Origin: Dyadobacter sp. MSC1_007
GTDB lineage: Bacteria; Bacteroidota; Bacteroidia; Cytophagales; Spirosomataceae
NCBI RefSeq assembly: GCF_023667495.1
Contig: NZ_JAMOZL010000003.1
Location: 620,001-684,000 of the forward strand
DNA length: 64,000 nt
Reading direction: 5' to 3'
Made by a program: the position numbers and the translations under genes. Of this stretch, positions 26,323-34,989 are shown in pieces. The notes under the pieces are model-generated. The model was not told where the DNA came from, did not search any database, and worked only from the letters and a program-made list of their open reading frames with translations. Each line of letters starts with the position of its first letter. Within the stretch, counting starts at the first letter, position 1.

Positions 26323-27751
26323 ATTTTATAGAAAATACAGAACTGTTGGCAACTGGATCAACATTCTCCTGATGCTGACGGTGCTGGTCCCGTTGCTGGC
26401 GCTTTCCTATTACAACCATCCGTCGCCGGCCGATGACTTTTGCTATATTTTCACGGTTTTTAAAATCGGCTGGTTTGAGGCCATGAAACTCTACTACACC
26501 GAATGGACGGGGCGCTATTTCGGTATTTTTCTCAACCATACAAGCCCATTGCTGTTCCATTCCATTATTGGTTTTAAGATTATCCCGGTTATCCTGCTTT
26601 TCGGGATGGTATTTGCATTGCACAGCTTGTTCCGGCATCTCACACCCACATTGTCTCGCATGGCGCACATTGGCTTCGCTGGGGTGGTTTTCTTCCTGTA
26701 CATCCTTAAAATGATGAGCATTGTAGAGGCATTCTACTGGATGGCGGCATTTGTAACTTACACAGTTCCCAATATTCTTACATTGCTATGGATCGTGCTC
26801 GTGCTGAGGTGGTATCGCCAGGATACTCAGCCGGCTAAGATATTCGTCGGAGTACTGGCGGGCTTTCTGATATTTGCAGTGATTGGCAGCAGCGAAACCA
26901 ACCTGTTGATTATGGTTTTGCTGGTAGGCGCGTGGTGGGTTTACCGACTGCTGTTTAACCGGAAAGTAGATGCATTTATGGTGGCGATGTTGCTGGTGAC
27001 CGGTGCTTCGTGCTATTTCTATTTTGCGTCACCTGGTAATACGGCCCGCATTGGTGGTAATCCGCTTGGAGGCAATATCCCTTTTTCAGTGATTTCGTCT
27101 TTCAAAAAGCTCGCTGTACTTACCTACGACTGGGTATTCCGTACGCCACTTTTGTTTTTCTCGCTGGCGTGGATGGTCGTGCTCTCACGCTTGTCCGATG
27201 GTGCGCGCAACTATTTCTCCATCCCGGTTTGGTATGCCGTGTTGCTTTATATCGGCGTTTTGGCGGCCCAGTTATTTCCATCCTACTATGGGGTGGGAAT
27301 CGAGCCTACGCCCCGTGTGATCAACTGTGTTTACTTTTTCTTTCTGATCGGCTGGTTTTATATTATCGGGGTGGTCTTTCATTATTTCAAAACAAGAAAA
27401 ATCAACCTCGTCAATTTCACGACGGCCCGCTACGCAGTTGTTTACGTGATTCTGATTATTTCGATCGCCCTTTCCTTTGTGCGCAGCACCAATGTGCGAA
27501 TGATCTATACCGATCTGCTGAGAGGAAAAGCCGCAGCATTTGACAAGGAAATGTATAGTCGGTATGCATTATTGAAAAATTCAAAAGAAGATATCCTTTA
27601 CTTGCCACCGATCCATTCCAAACCGATGTCCATTTACCTGGATGACGATATTAAGACAGATAATAATCACTGGTGGAATAAATGCACGGCTGGCTATTTT
27701 GGTAAAAAAGCCATTTACATGAAAGATACCAAAGGTGGACAAAACCAATAA
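26315..27751 (+). CDS. Multi-pass membrane protein, DUF6056/GT-C-like
   Basis: A protein of 478 residues with about eleven membrane segments. Near the N-terminus the periplasmic loop has SPADDFCYIF and, further on, TEWTGRYFGIF, which are the DUF6056 landmarks and resemble the acidic motif of GT-C glycosyltransferases. The likely role is moving a sugar from polyprenyl phosphate to a surface glycan in the periplasm (inference). The ATG at 26315 overlaps the end of the GT2 gene by 8 nt; an alternative TTG lies at 26300. The downstream membrane protein also overlaps it by 17 nt. Confidence 0.75.
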   Translation: MNRFYRKYRTVGNWINILLMLTVLVPLLALSYYNHPSPADDFCYIFTVFKIGWFEAMKLYYTEWTGRYFGIFLNHTSPLLFHSIIGFKIIPVILLFGMVFALHSLFRHLTPTLSRMAHIGFAGVVFFLYILKMMSIVEAFYWMAAFVTYTVPNILTLLWIVLVLRWYRQDTQPAKIFVGVLAGFLIFAVIGSSETNLLIMVLLVGAWWVYRLLFNRKVDAFMVAMLLVTGASCYFYFASPGNTARIGGNPLGGNIPFSVISSFKKLAVLTYDWVFRTPLLFFSLAWMVVLSRLSDGARNYFSIPVWYAVLLYIGVLAAQLFPSYYGVGIEPTPRVINCVYFFFLIGWFYIIGVVFHYFKTRKINLVNFTTARYAVVYVILIISIALSFVRSTNVRMIYTDLLRGKAAAFDKEMYSRYALLKNSKEDILYLPPIHSKPMSIYLDDDIKTDNNHWWNKCTAGYFGKKAIYMKDTKGGQNQ

Positions 27752-29441
27752 AAGCATCATTCCGGCAATCGTATTGGCCGTACCCGTATTGCTTTGGGTA
27801 GCGGTGATCTGCTATTACTCCATCAACTTGCCCTGGTATGACGACTTCGATCCGTTTCCGGATTTCCTGAACAAATGGATCGGAGAAGCTTCATTTTCTG
27901 AGCGTCTGCGACTGCTTTTTCAACCTAACAACGAACACCGCATGGTGATCGGTAAGCTGGTTACTGTGATTTATTACAAGATCACCGGTCAGCTGAATTT
28001 CACATTTCTGCACCTTGCCGGAGCGTGTTTTACGCTTGGTACGCTCGCAATATTCTGGTCTGCTTTCAAAAAGAGCCGGCTTAATGCATGGTATTTTTTA
28101 CCGGTTCCATTCCTGCTTTTTCAATTGCAATATCACCTGATATTTCTTTGGGCGATATGCGGTTTGCAGCACCAGCCTGTCGTATTCTTCGTGTGCTTAT
28201 CGATGTTTTTGCTGGCGGGAAAGCGCTTCACCGGAGCTGCCGTGGCAGGGGTCTGTGCTACGTTTGCGATGAGCAGCGGCATATTCGTCTGGCCTGCCGG
28301 GATAATGATATTGCTGGTTAGGTCGGACTATAAGAGGCTGGGGCTTTGGATTGGTATCGCAGTTGTGGCGGTTGGGCTTTACTTTTATGGCATGTCGTCG
28401 CAGGGCAATGAATCCAGTTTTGCATTTTTTGTCAAAAATCCGCATTTGTCGGTACTTGGTTTCTTCGCTTTTCTCGGCGGGCTGTTCGACTTTTTCCCTG
28501 AAAAGGGCATTGTCGTGCGCTCGGCATTGCCCGTGCTGATGAGCTTTCTGGTCATGATTTGGGTGGTGATATGGCTGTTCCGTCAGGTAAGTCCCTGGCT
28601 CGCACGCACGTTCGGACGGGATTCAAGCGCTTTCCGGACCCAGAGCAGTCAGGCCGGACAAGATGTAAAGCAACTTGAATCATTTTTGCTCGGTATCCTC
28701 ACTTTCTTACTCGTTGAAGCACTGGTAATTGGGCTTTTACGTCCGCGTTTCGGTTTTTTTGTGATGATCGTCAGCAATTACAAGATATATCCGGCATTGT
28801 TCCTCATTGTGGCCTATTTGTCGCTGGTAACATCCATCTCGCAGGAGCGTATGCGCACCCGTGTCTGGAAGGGGGCGACTGCGATTGCCGGGCTGATCTG
28901 GCTGATTTCTATATTTACTTACCTGCCTGTCATCGCCGAACGACATAAATATTACGTCGTTAATGGGTACAACCAGGAGCATAATGGCTTCGGGCTAGGG
29001 CATGTGCCATATTCGAAAGGCGCTGAATATGTCGATAATTTGATGAAAGGGTTGGTTAAAAAAGGAGTATTCCATTATCCGCAGGAAGGAAATATACTGG
29101 CTGAGAAAGTCCGGTCACTGTCAGATGCCGTGCCTAAGGAAAAGGAAATAACAGTAGCGCACCGTGACAGTCTCATTTACATTAATAATCCCCATGGCGG
29201 CTTGTCGCCCTGGCGGAAAAACGGCGAATATGCATTTGTGAAGAATGCGGAGCGCTTGTATTTCTTCAAAATGGAGCCTCATAAGTACAGCGGAAGGAAT
29301 TTTCTGCGCCAATATGATAAAGGTTCCGACATCTCAATACCCTATTCTTCGTTGCGTCCTGGCGTTTATGAAGTAGGCTGGGTAGCCGTAACCGGCGATA
29401 ACCTCGAAGGTGGTATTCTTGAAAAAGTCACAATACCATAA
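27735..29441 (+). CDS. Multi-pass membrane protein, GT-C-like, unnamed family
   Basis: Membrane protein of 568 residues with about ten hydrophobic segments in the first 400 residues, then a soluble C-terminal region of about 160 residues predicted outside the membrane. The first loop contains YDDFDPFPDF, an acidic cluster like the one in GT-C enzymes. No named family is recognised with certainty. It starts with GTG at 27735 inside the upstream gene and no better start is near. With the GtrB-like and DUF6056 genes it probably builds or modifies a surface glycan. The function is inference from context. Confidence 0.65.
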   Translation: MDKTNKSIIPAIVLAVPVLLWVAVICYYSINLPWYDDFDPFPDFLNKWIGEASFSERLRLLFQPNNEHRMVIGKLVTVIYYKITGQLNFTFLHLAGACFTLGTLAIFWSAFKKSRLNAWYFLPVPFLLFQLQYHLIFLWAICGLQHQPVVFFVCLSMFLLAGKRFTGAAVAGVCATFAMSSGIFVWPAGIMILLVRSDYKRLGLWIGIAVVAVGLYFYGMSSQGNESSFAFFVKNPHLSVLGFFAFLGGLFDFFPEKGIVVRSALPVLMSFLVMIWVVIWLFRQVSPWLARTFGRDSSAFRTQSSQAGQDVKQLESFLLGILTFLLVEALVIGLLRPRFGFFVMIVSNYKIYPALFLIVAYLSLVTSISQERMRTRVWKGATAIAGLIWLISIFTYLPVIAERHKYYVVNGYNQEHNGFGLGHVPYSKGAEYVDNLMKGLVKKGVFHYPQEGNILAEKVRSLSDAVPKEKEITVAHRDSLIYINNPHGGLSPWRKNGEYAFVKNAERLYFFKMEPHKYSGRNFLRQYDKGSDISIPYSSLRPGVYEVGWVAVTGDNLEGGILEKVTIP

Positions 29442-29516
29442 ATAAATGAATTTTTCGATAATGCCCTGAAAGGTGTATTTTTGCCGCCATTGGTCCATTG
29501 AAAAAACCGTAGCATA

Positions 29517-30461
29517 TTGAAAACCCCCCAAATTTCCATTGTCGCACCGCTATATAATGAGTCCGAGTCGTTCCCTCTGCTGGTCCGGCGTATCAATGCG
29601 TTGATGGACGCAAGCCCGCTGACTATTGAGGTGGTTTTGATAGACGACGGAAGTAGGGATGACACGGCATTGAAAATCACGCAACTGGCGCTCACCGACG
29701 AACGCTATCACGGTGTATTTCTATCCCGGAACCACGGTCACCAGCTCGCGTTGACAGCTGGCATTTCGGCTGCAAGGGGAACGGAAGCATTATTTGTCAT
29801 TGACGGCGACTTGCAGGATCCGCCGGAATTGCTTCCCGAGTTTTATAAATTGATGCAGGAAGGCAACGATGTGGTGTACGCGGTTCGTAAAAAGCGCAAA
29901 GAAAACTTTGTGAAGCGCATGGGATACCATTGGTTTTATCGCATCCTGCGCTCCATTTCATACGTCGAAATCCCGCTCGACAGCGGTGATTTTGCATTGA
30001 TCAGCCGCCGGGTGGTGGATGTGCTGAACAAAATGCCCGAGGAAAGTCGCTACCTGCGAGGCATGCGCTCCTGGATAGGTTTTAAGCAGGTAGGATATGA
30101 ATATGAGCGGGACGCACGCATTGCGGGAGAGTCCAAATATTCGTTCAAACAGCTTTTCCAGCTGGCTTACAATGGCATTTTCAATTTCAGTGAGTTTCCC
30201 GTGAAATTCATGAGCCGGGTAGGTGTTGCTGCAATCCTGATATCGCTGGTGTATTTCGTGATTGTGGTGGTTAAAAAACTGTTTTTTGCCCAAGTGATCG
30301 AAGGCTTTACCTCTTTACTTTTTGTCATCATTCTTTTCAGCGGCGTGCAATTGCTGGCGCTGGGCATTATAGGAGAATATGTGCTCCGGATATTCTTTCA
30401 ATCCAAAAATCGTCCCCTGTTTATCATAAAAGAGGAGATCGTCAACCGGGAGTATATTTGA
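29517..30461 (+). CDS. GT2 glycosyltransferase, GtrB-like (second copy)
   Basis: A paralogue of the GT2 gene at 25372: 314 residues, VLIDDGSRDDTALKI near the start, DGDLQDPPELLPEF as the metal-binding region, and a two-helix C-terminus ending GLIGEYVLRIFFQSKNRPLFII-type text. The start appears to be TTG at 29517, since no ATG lies upstream in frame before an unrelated sequence; this is unusual next to its ATG-started neighbours. It lies 75 nt after the membrane protein and 4 nt before the MBOAT gene. The sugar and acceptor are unknown. The presence of two GtrB-like enzymes suggests two polyprenyl-linked sugars. Confidence 0.9.
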   Translation: MKTPQISIVAPLYNESESFPLLVRRINALMDASPLTIEVVLIDDGSRDDTALKITQLALTDERYHGVFLSRNHGHQLALTAGISAARGTEALFVIDGDLQDPPELLPEFYKLMQEGNDVVYAVRKKRKENFVKRMGYHWFYRILRSISYVEIPLDSGDFALISRRVVDVLNKMPEESRYLRGMRSWIGFKQVGYEYERDARIAGESKYSFKQLFQLAYNGIFNFSEFPVKFMSRVGVAAILISLVYFVIVVVKKLFFAQVIEGFTSLLFVIILFSGVQLLALGIIGEYVLRIFFQSKNRPLFIIKEEIVNREYI

Positions 30462-30465
30462 CCTT

Positions 30466-31935
30466 ATGGATTTTCATTCTATTCAGTTTGCAATATTCTT
30501 CATAGTAGTCACGCTGGCCTATTTCAGCCTGTCGTGGCGTGGCCGTTGGATGCTTTTGCTTGCAACCAGCTGCTACTTTTATATGGTTTTCAAGCCGGTC
30601 TTCATCCTGATCCTTTTCGGAACCATTATTATCGACTACTATGCAGGCCTCTGGATTGAAAAATCGAAGGAACAAAAGCAAAAAAAGCTGCTGTTAATCA
30701 TCAGTCTGATCTCCAATATCGGTATCCTGGCATTTTTTAAATATTACGACTTCGTTCAGGATTCGGTGAATACCGTACTTTCAAATCTACATTTAAGACC
30801 AGCATTTCCGGCATTTACACGCCTGATCCCCGGTCCAATCGCCGAATGGATGACCACCGGAAATGGCAGACTATTGCTTCCAATCGGCTTGTCTTTTCAC
30901 ACATTCCAGGCAATGAGCTACACGATCGAAGTATATCGTGGGAATCAGGTGGCCGAAAAGCATTTCGGGATCTACGCATTGTATGTGATGTTCTACCCGC
31001 AGCTGGTAGCCGGGCCGATTGAGCGCCCGCAAAACATGCTTTTCCAATACCACTCGTATTTCAAATATGACTTTGAGCAGGTTAAGGAAGGGTTAATGCA
31101 GATGGCTTTCGGCTTTTTCAAGAAAATGGTGATCGCCGACAGGCTGGTTATGCTCGTAGATGCTGCCTATAAAAATCCGGCGGACCATAACGGTCTGACG
31201 CTAATTGTAGCCACTGTTTTCTTTGCATTCCAAATCTATTGCGACTTTTCAGGATACTCGGATATTGCCATTGGTGCGGCCCGTGTAATGGGCTTTACGT
31301 TGATGGAGAACTTCAAAACACCTTATATTTCGAAGTCGATTTCGGAATTCTGGGGGAGATGGCACATTTCGCTTTCATCGTGGTTTAAAGATTACCTGTA
31401 TATTCCATTGGGTGGGAACCGCAAAGGCGAATGGATCAAATACCGCAACCAGTTTATCGTGTTCCTGGTGAGCGGGCTGTGGCACGGGGCAAGCTGGAAC
31501 TATGTGATTTGGGGTGCATTGCACGGATTTTACCAGGTAGCCGCTTCACTGCGCGATAAATTGTTGAAAAAGGTCGGGATTGAAATACCAAAAAATGCCT
31601 TTACTAACATCCTGAGCGTTATTTTCACTTTTACACTGGTAACCATTACCTGGGTTTTCTTCCGGAACCATAAAGCGCCGGTTGGCCGGTCGTTCATGAT
31701 CCTTCAAAAAATGGCTGGCTTTTCTTTTTCTGAGCCGCTACAATCCCCGTTGAACCACGTCGAAATGTGGTTTTGCATGTTTCTAATTGTGTTTCTGCTT
31801 ATTAAGGAGCATTATGTGCTAAAAATCCCGACCAGAAATACAACCGTATTCTTCCTGTTGTTTCCGACGATCGTCCTTCTGACCTATTTTCTATGTGTCA
31901 TTTCGGAAACCCAGTTCATTTATTTCCAGTTTTAG
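30466..31935 (+). CDS. MBOAT-family O-acyltransferase (AlgI-like)
   Basis: Membrane-bound acyltransferase of 489 residues that would carry acyl groups across the inner membrane to a polysaccharide. Conserved blocks are QLVAGPIERPQNML (near 180), FFAFQIYCDFSGYSDIAIG (near 255) and WHGASWNYVIWGALHG with the catalytic His (near 345). Such proteins usually act with an AlgJ/AlgX- or DltD-type partner, and none is visible in this window. It ends the glycan cluster. The acetylated polymer is not known. Confidence 0.93.
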   Translation: MDFHSIQFAIFFIVVTLAYFSLSWRGRWMLLLATSCYFYMVFKPVFILILFGTIIIDYYAGLWIEKSKEQKQKKLLLIISLISNIGILAFFKYYDFVQDSVNTVLSNLHLRPAFPAFTRLIPGPIAEWMTTGNGRLLLPIGLSFHTFQAMSYTIEVYRGNQVAEKHFGIYALYVMFYPQLVAGPIERPQNMLFQYHSYFKYDFEQVKEGLMQMAFGFFKKMVIADRLVMLVDAAYKNPADHNGLTLIVATVFFAFQIYCDFSGYSDIAIGAARVMGFTLMENFKTPYISKSISEFWGRWHISLSSWFKDYLYIPLGGNRKGEWIKYRNQFIVFLVSGLWHGASWNYVIWGALHGFYQVAASLRDKLLKKVGIEIPKNAFTNILSVIFTFTLVTITWVFFRNHKAPVGRSFMILQKMAGFSFSEPLQSPLNHVEMWFCMFLIVFLLIKEHYVLKIPTRNTTVFFLLFPTIVLLTYFLCVISETQFIYFQF

Positions 31936-32035
31936 AAGGAAGGAGAAAGCGGTAAACATTTGCTCTCAATTATTTGTTAGCAAAGTTTAAAGGACAGCTT
32001 TCGTTCTTTTTTACAGATTTAAGTTTTTATTCAAA

Positions 32036-32416
32036 ATGTACGAAGTAACATCTGACAACCGGTTAAAAAGTCTAATTGTAGTAGGAGACCGCGTGTTAAT
32101 ACGACCGAAAAGTCCTAGTGACCGCACTAACAGCGGCCTGTACCTGCCTCCGACAGTGACCGAAAGGGAACAAGTGCAAAGTGGCTATGTGATCAAAGTA
32201 GGACCGGGGTATCCGATTCCCGTGGCTGCCGAGGACGAACCCTGGAAAGAGACCGAGGAAAAGGTTAAATATATGCCATTGCAATCAAAGGAAGGGGATT
32301 TGGCTATTTACCTGCAAAGGAACGCCATCGATCTTGAATATGACGGACAGAAATATGTCATCGTTCCGCAATCGTCGATACTGATGTTGGAACGCTCGGA
32401 AGATCTGTTCGAATAG
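32036..32416 (+). CDS. GroES-like co-chaperone domain protein
   Basis: A single GroES/Cpn10-fold protein of 126 residues. The opening SLIVVGDRVLIRPKSPS and the end ILMLERSEDL match the beta-barrel, and the family's mobile-loop zone has SGLYLPPTVTER. It is longer than canonical GroES (about 97) by an insert rich in acidic residues (EDEPWKETEEK). No groEL gene is adjacent, so this is probably a secondary copy of the kind found in Bacteroidota, with uncertain partner. It has about 100 nt of its own upstream sequence. Confidence 0.85.
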   Translation: MYEVTSDNRLKSLIVVGDRVLIRPKSPSDRTNSGLYLPPTVTEREQVQSGYVIKVGPGYPIPVAAEDEPWKETEEKVKYMPLQSKEGDLAIYLQRNAIDLEYDGQKYVIVPQSSILMLERSEDLFE

Positions 32417-32482
32417 TCGTTGAGATCGTTCGGTCAGGGAGTCAGAAGGTCAGTAAATCGTCAATAACGGAGAAATTTACCT

Positions 32483-33418
32483 ATGAGAAGAGTTTTTTAT
32501 TCTCTGCTTTTTGCAGTGCTCGGGCCAGCCGCTTTTGCTCAGCAGCGCAGTGTTTCGATAACGATTGATGACGTTCCGAATGTCCGGCTGTATGAGGCGA
32601 GCGGTTATTCTTCGGGGTTGCTGCAAAAGCTGGATTCATTGAATCTCCCCGTCGCCATTTTTATCAACGAAGGGAGATTAAAAGAGAATAAGGCATTTGA
32701 TAAAAATAAGGCCCTGCTTCGGAACTGGGTATCACGCGAATATATTACCGTAGGAAACCACAGCTATTCGCATCCTAATTATGGCGAAGTCGGTTTGGAG
32801 GCCTTCAAGGATGAAGTTTTGAAAGGGGAGGAATTGACGCGGAAGATGGCCAGGAACGCCGGTAAAAAGCTGGAATATTTTAGGTTTCCTTTTAATGCAA
32901 TGGGAAAAGATAGTTCGGAGCAAGTCCGGATGCAGCAATTCCTGACCGCCCACCACTACATTTCAACGCCTTTTACCGTCGAAAGCGAAGACTGGATTTA
33001 TACTCAGCTTTATGAAAAGGCGTTAAAAGAAGGCAAGCCTGATGAAGCACGCGCCATCGGAAACCGTTACGTGGATCGGAGTCTTATGCATTTTAATTAC
33101 TTCGATAGTCTGGCGACGGCTGTCACGGGCAGGCCGGTGAAGCAGATTTACCTTTGTCACGATAATCGCCTCAATACCGATTTTCTGCCTGTTTTAATTC
33201 AAAAACTGAAAGAGAAAGAGTACCGATTTATCAGCCTTACAGAAGCGATGAAGGATCCGGCGTACAGTTTGCCGGTTTATTACTATGGAAACGCTGGTTT
33301 TTCGTGGGTTTACCGATGGATGAAGGATACCGGGCAGCGACGGTCGGCAATGCGTGCAGAACCTGGCGACGCGGAAACGCAGCGGGCATTTGAGGCAATG
33401 ACCAAGGATAACAAATAA
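32483..33418 (+). CDS. Polysaccharide deacetylase (CE4 / NodB-like), secreted
   Basis: Secreted hydrolase of 311 residues with a signal peptide ending FAQQ. The NodB-homology domain has motif 1 SITIDDVP (two Asp) near residue 26 and motif 2 HSYSHPNY (H-x3-H zinc site) near residue 92. RFPFNAMG near residue 133 corresponds to motif 3. The canonical order supports metal-dependent removal of acetyl or a related group from an amino sugar polymer. It ends next to a terminator shared with the convergent cold-shock gene. Confidence 0.87.
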   Translation: MRRVFYSLLFAVLGPAAFAQQRSVSITIDDVPNVRLYEASGYSSGLLQKLDSLNLPVAIFINEGRLKENKAFDKNKALLRNWVSREYITVGNHSYSHPNYGEVGLEAFKDEVLKGEELTRKMARNAGKKLEYFRFPFNAMGKDSSEQVRMQQFLTAHHYISTPFTVESEDWIYTQLYEKALKEGKPDEARAIGNRYVDRSLMHFNYFDSLATAVTGRPVKQIYLCHDNRLNTDFLPVLIQKLKEKEYRFISLTEAMKDPAYSLPVYYYGNAGFSWVYRWMKDTGQRRSAMRAEPGDAETQRAFEAMTKDNK

Positions 33419-33424
33419 CGCACA

Positions 33425-33456
33425 TTAAAAAAGCACGACCTAGAAGGACGTGCTTT
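33425..33456 (-). terminator. Intrinsic terminator for the cold-shock gene
   Basis: AAAGCACG (33430-33437) pairs with CGTGCTTT (33449-33456) across an 11-nt loop. On the minus strand the stem is followed by a T-run, as expected for a terminator 25 nt after the cold-shock stop. It may also help to end the deacetylase transcript. Confidence 0.75.
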
Positions 33457-33481
33457 CGAAATGTCTTTATTATGACTAACC

Positions 33482-33673
33482 TTAGATAACGCGTACGTTA
33501 ACTGCGTTTAGGCCTTTTCTTCCATTTTCTACTTCGTAAGAAACTTTGTCATTTTCACGGATATCGTCTTGAAGACCTGAAACGTGAACGAAAATGTCTT
33601 TCTCACCTGTTGATGGTTGGATGAATCCAAATCCTTTAGACTCATTGAAAAACTTAACTGTACCTTCTGCCAT
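33482..33673 (-). CDS. cspA: Cold-shock domain protein
   Basis: RNA/ssDNA-binding protein of 63 residues. The RNP1 motif KGFGFIQ and RNP2 IFVHVSG are both present, as are the start MAEGTVKFFNESKGFGFI and the glycine-rich end. A longer frame upstream (to 33733) is unlike the family, so the ATG at 33673 is used. The gene is transcribed on the minus strand toward the deacetylase gene. It probably acts as an RNA chaperone at low temperature or as a general growth factor. Confidence 0.95.
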   Translation of the reverse strand: MAEGTVKFFNESKGFGFIQPSTGEKDIFVHVSGLQDDIRENDKVSYEVENGRKGLNAVNVRVI

Positions 33674-33700
33674 TAGAATTGATCTTATATTTTTAAAAAC

Positions 33701-33708
33701 CAAATTTA
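33701..33708 (-). promoter_or_regulatory. Probable cspA -7 box
   Basis: On the minus strand the bases read TAAATTTG, matching the TAnnTTTG consensus, 28 nt upstream of the cspA ATG. A TTG triplet about 20 nt further upstream may be the -33 element. Confidence 0.5.
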
Positions 33709-33786
33709 TACATAAAAAACAGATTTGCAACATTAAACTTTGTTTACCTTAGAATTATTCTATTATAAAAGGAAGAATTTCGCCCT

Positions 33787-34761
33787 ATGCCAGTAATCCA
33801 TCTTAAATCCAGAATATCACCTTATTGGCTTCCAAACGGGCATTTTCAGAGCATTTATCCTGCGCTTTTCCGGCAGGTAACCGGGATTAAATATTTTCGT
33901 GAAAAAATTATAACCGCAGATGACGATTTCCTGAATCTCGATTGGTCATATTCCGATGGAATTGGAAAAAGGCCACTGGTAATCCTTTCCCACGGCCTCG
34001 AAGGCAATTCAACCCGACAATATATTACGGGTATGGTGAAGATATTGAACCGTAATGGTTTCGACTGCCTGGCATGGAATTTCCGGAGCTGCGGGGGCGA
34101 AATGAACCAGACGGCGCGTTTTTACCACAGCGGAGCTACCGAGGACCTGGACGCGGTGGCGCAACATGTATTTGCACGAGGTTATGATGATGTCCGTTTG
34201 ATAGGGTTTAGTTTGGGTGGAAATCTTACATTGAAATATTTAGGCGAAGCAGGTCAGGCGATTGATAAGCGAATTAAGAACGCGATTGTGTTCAGCGTGC
34301 CGATGGATTTGAAAGCGTGCAGCCTGGCCATTATTGAGCCGCGCAATCAGGTATATATGTATCGTTTTCTCAACTCATTAAAACCGAAAGTGGTTGAAAA
34401 AGCGAACGTTTTTCCTGACAGCATCAACCTTGAAAAGCACCGGCTCGTGAAAACGCTTTACGATTTCGACCATATTTACACGTCGCGTTTACACGGATTC
34501 GACGGGGCCGAAGATTACTATACGCAATGCAGTTCCATGCATTTTATCGAACCGATCTCCATCCCAACGATGATTGTAAATGCGGAAAACGATCCCATTG
34601 TGCCATTCAAAAGCTTGCCAATAGACCTGCTAAGTTCACATGCCCACGTTACGCTTCTCGCAACGAAAGATGGAGGCCACTGCGGTTTCCGTCCCGCGCA
34701 TTTGAAAGACGAATTCTACTGGTCGGAAACTCAGGCAGTACAATTCCTGACCAGCCGCTAA
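33787..34761 (+). CDS. Alpha/beta hydrolase, YheT/EMB8-like
   Basis: Esterase-type hydrolase of 324 residues. The opening YWLPNGHFQSIYPAL and the oxyanion text SHGLEGNSTRQYITGM are YheT family features. The nucleophile elbow is GFSLGGNLTLKYLGE near residue 143, the acid is in NAENDPIVP, and the His is in DGGHCGF near residue 300. The substrate is unknown; related proteins hydrolyse esters of short or medium chains. No signal peptide is seen, so it is cytoplasmic. Confidence 0.88.
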   Translation: MPVIHLKSRISPYWLPNGHFQSIYPALFRQVTGIKYFREKIITADDDFLNLDWSYSDGIGKRPLVILSHGLEGNSTRQYITGMVKILNRNGFDCLAWNFRSCGGEMNQTARFYHSGATEDLDAVAQHVFARGYDDVRLIGFSLGGNLTLKYLGEAGQAIDKRIKNAIVFSVPMDLKACSLAIIEPRNQVYMYRFLNSLKPKVVEKANVFPDSINLEKHRLVKTLYDFDHIYTSRLHGFDGAEDYYTQCSSMHFIEPISIPTMIVNAENDPIVPFKSLPIDLLSSHAHVTLLATKDGGHCGFRPAHLKDEFYWSETQAVQFLTSR

Positions 34762-34904
34762 CCACCGAAAAACCGCTTTCCAGCCCTACTCCTGACAATA
34801 CCTGACCATTTCTGACATCCAACGTCCGCCCATTTCATTACTTTAACTTGAATTAAAACTGTTCGAAAGATTATTTTGTTAGTGTCATATACCAACAGAA
34901 TTGG

Positions 34905-34912
34905 TAATTTTG
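34905..34912 (+). promoter_or_regulatory. Probable serBA -7 box
   Basis: TAATTTTG matches the TAnnTTTG consensus 77 nt before the ATG of the serine fusion gene. An ACCAAC-AGA-ATTGGT-like imperfect palindrome overlaps its upstream side; it could be a regulator site. Confidence 0.4.
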
Positions 34913-34989
34913 TGGCCTGATTCAAAAGGCCGGACCCTTAGAGATAAAAATTACGTTAACTCGATCATTTTTCAGTTATTCCCCGTTTC

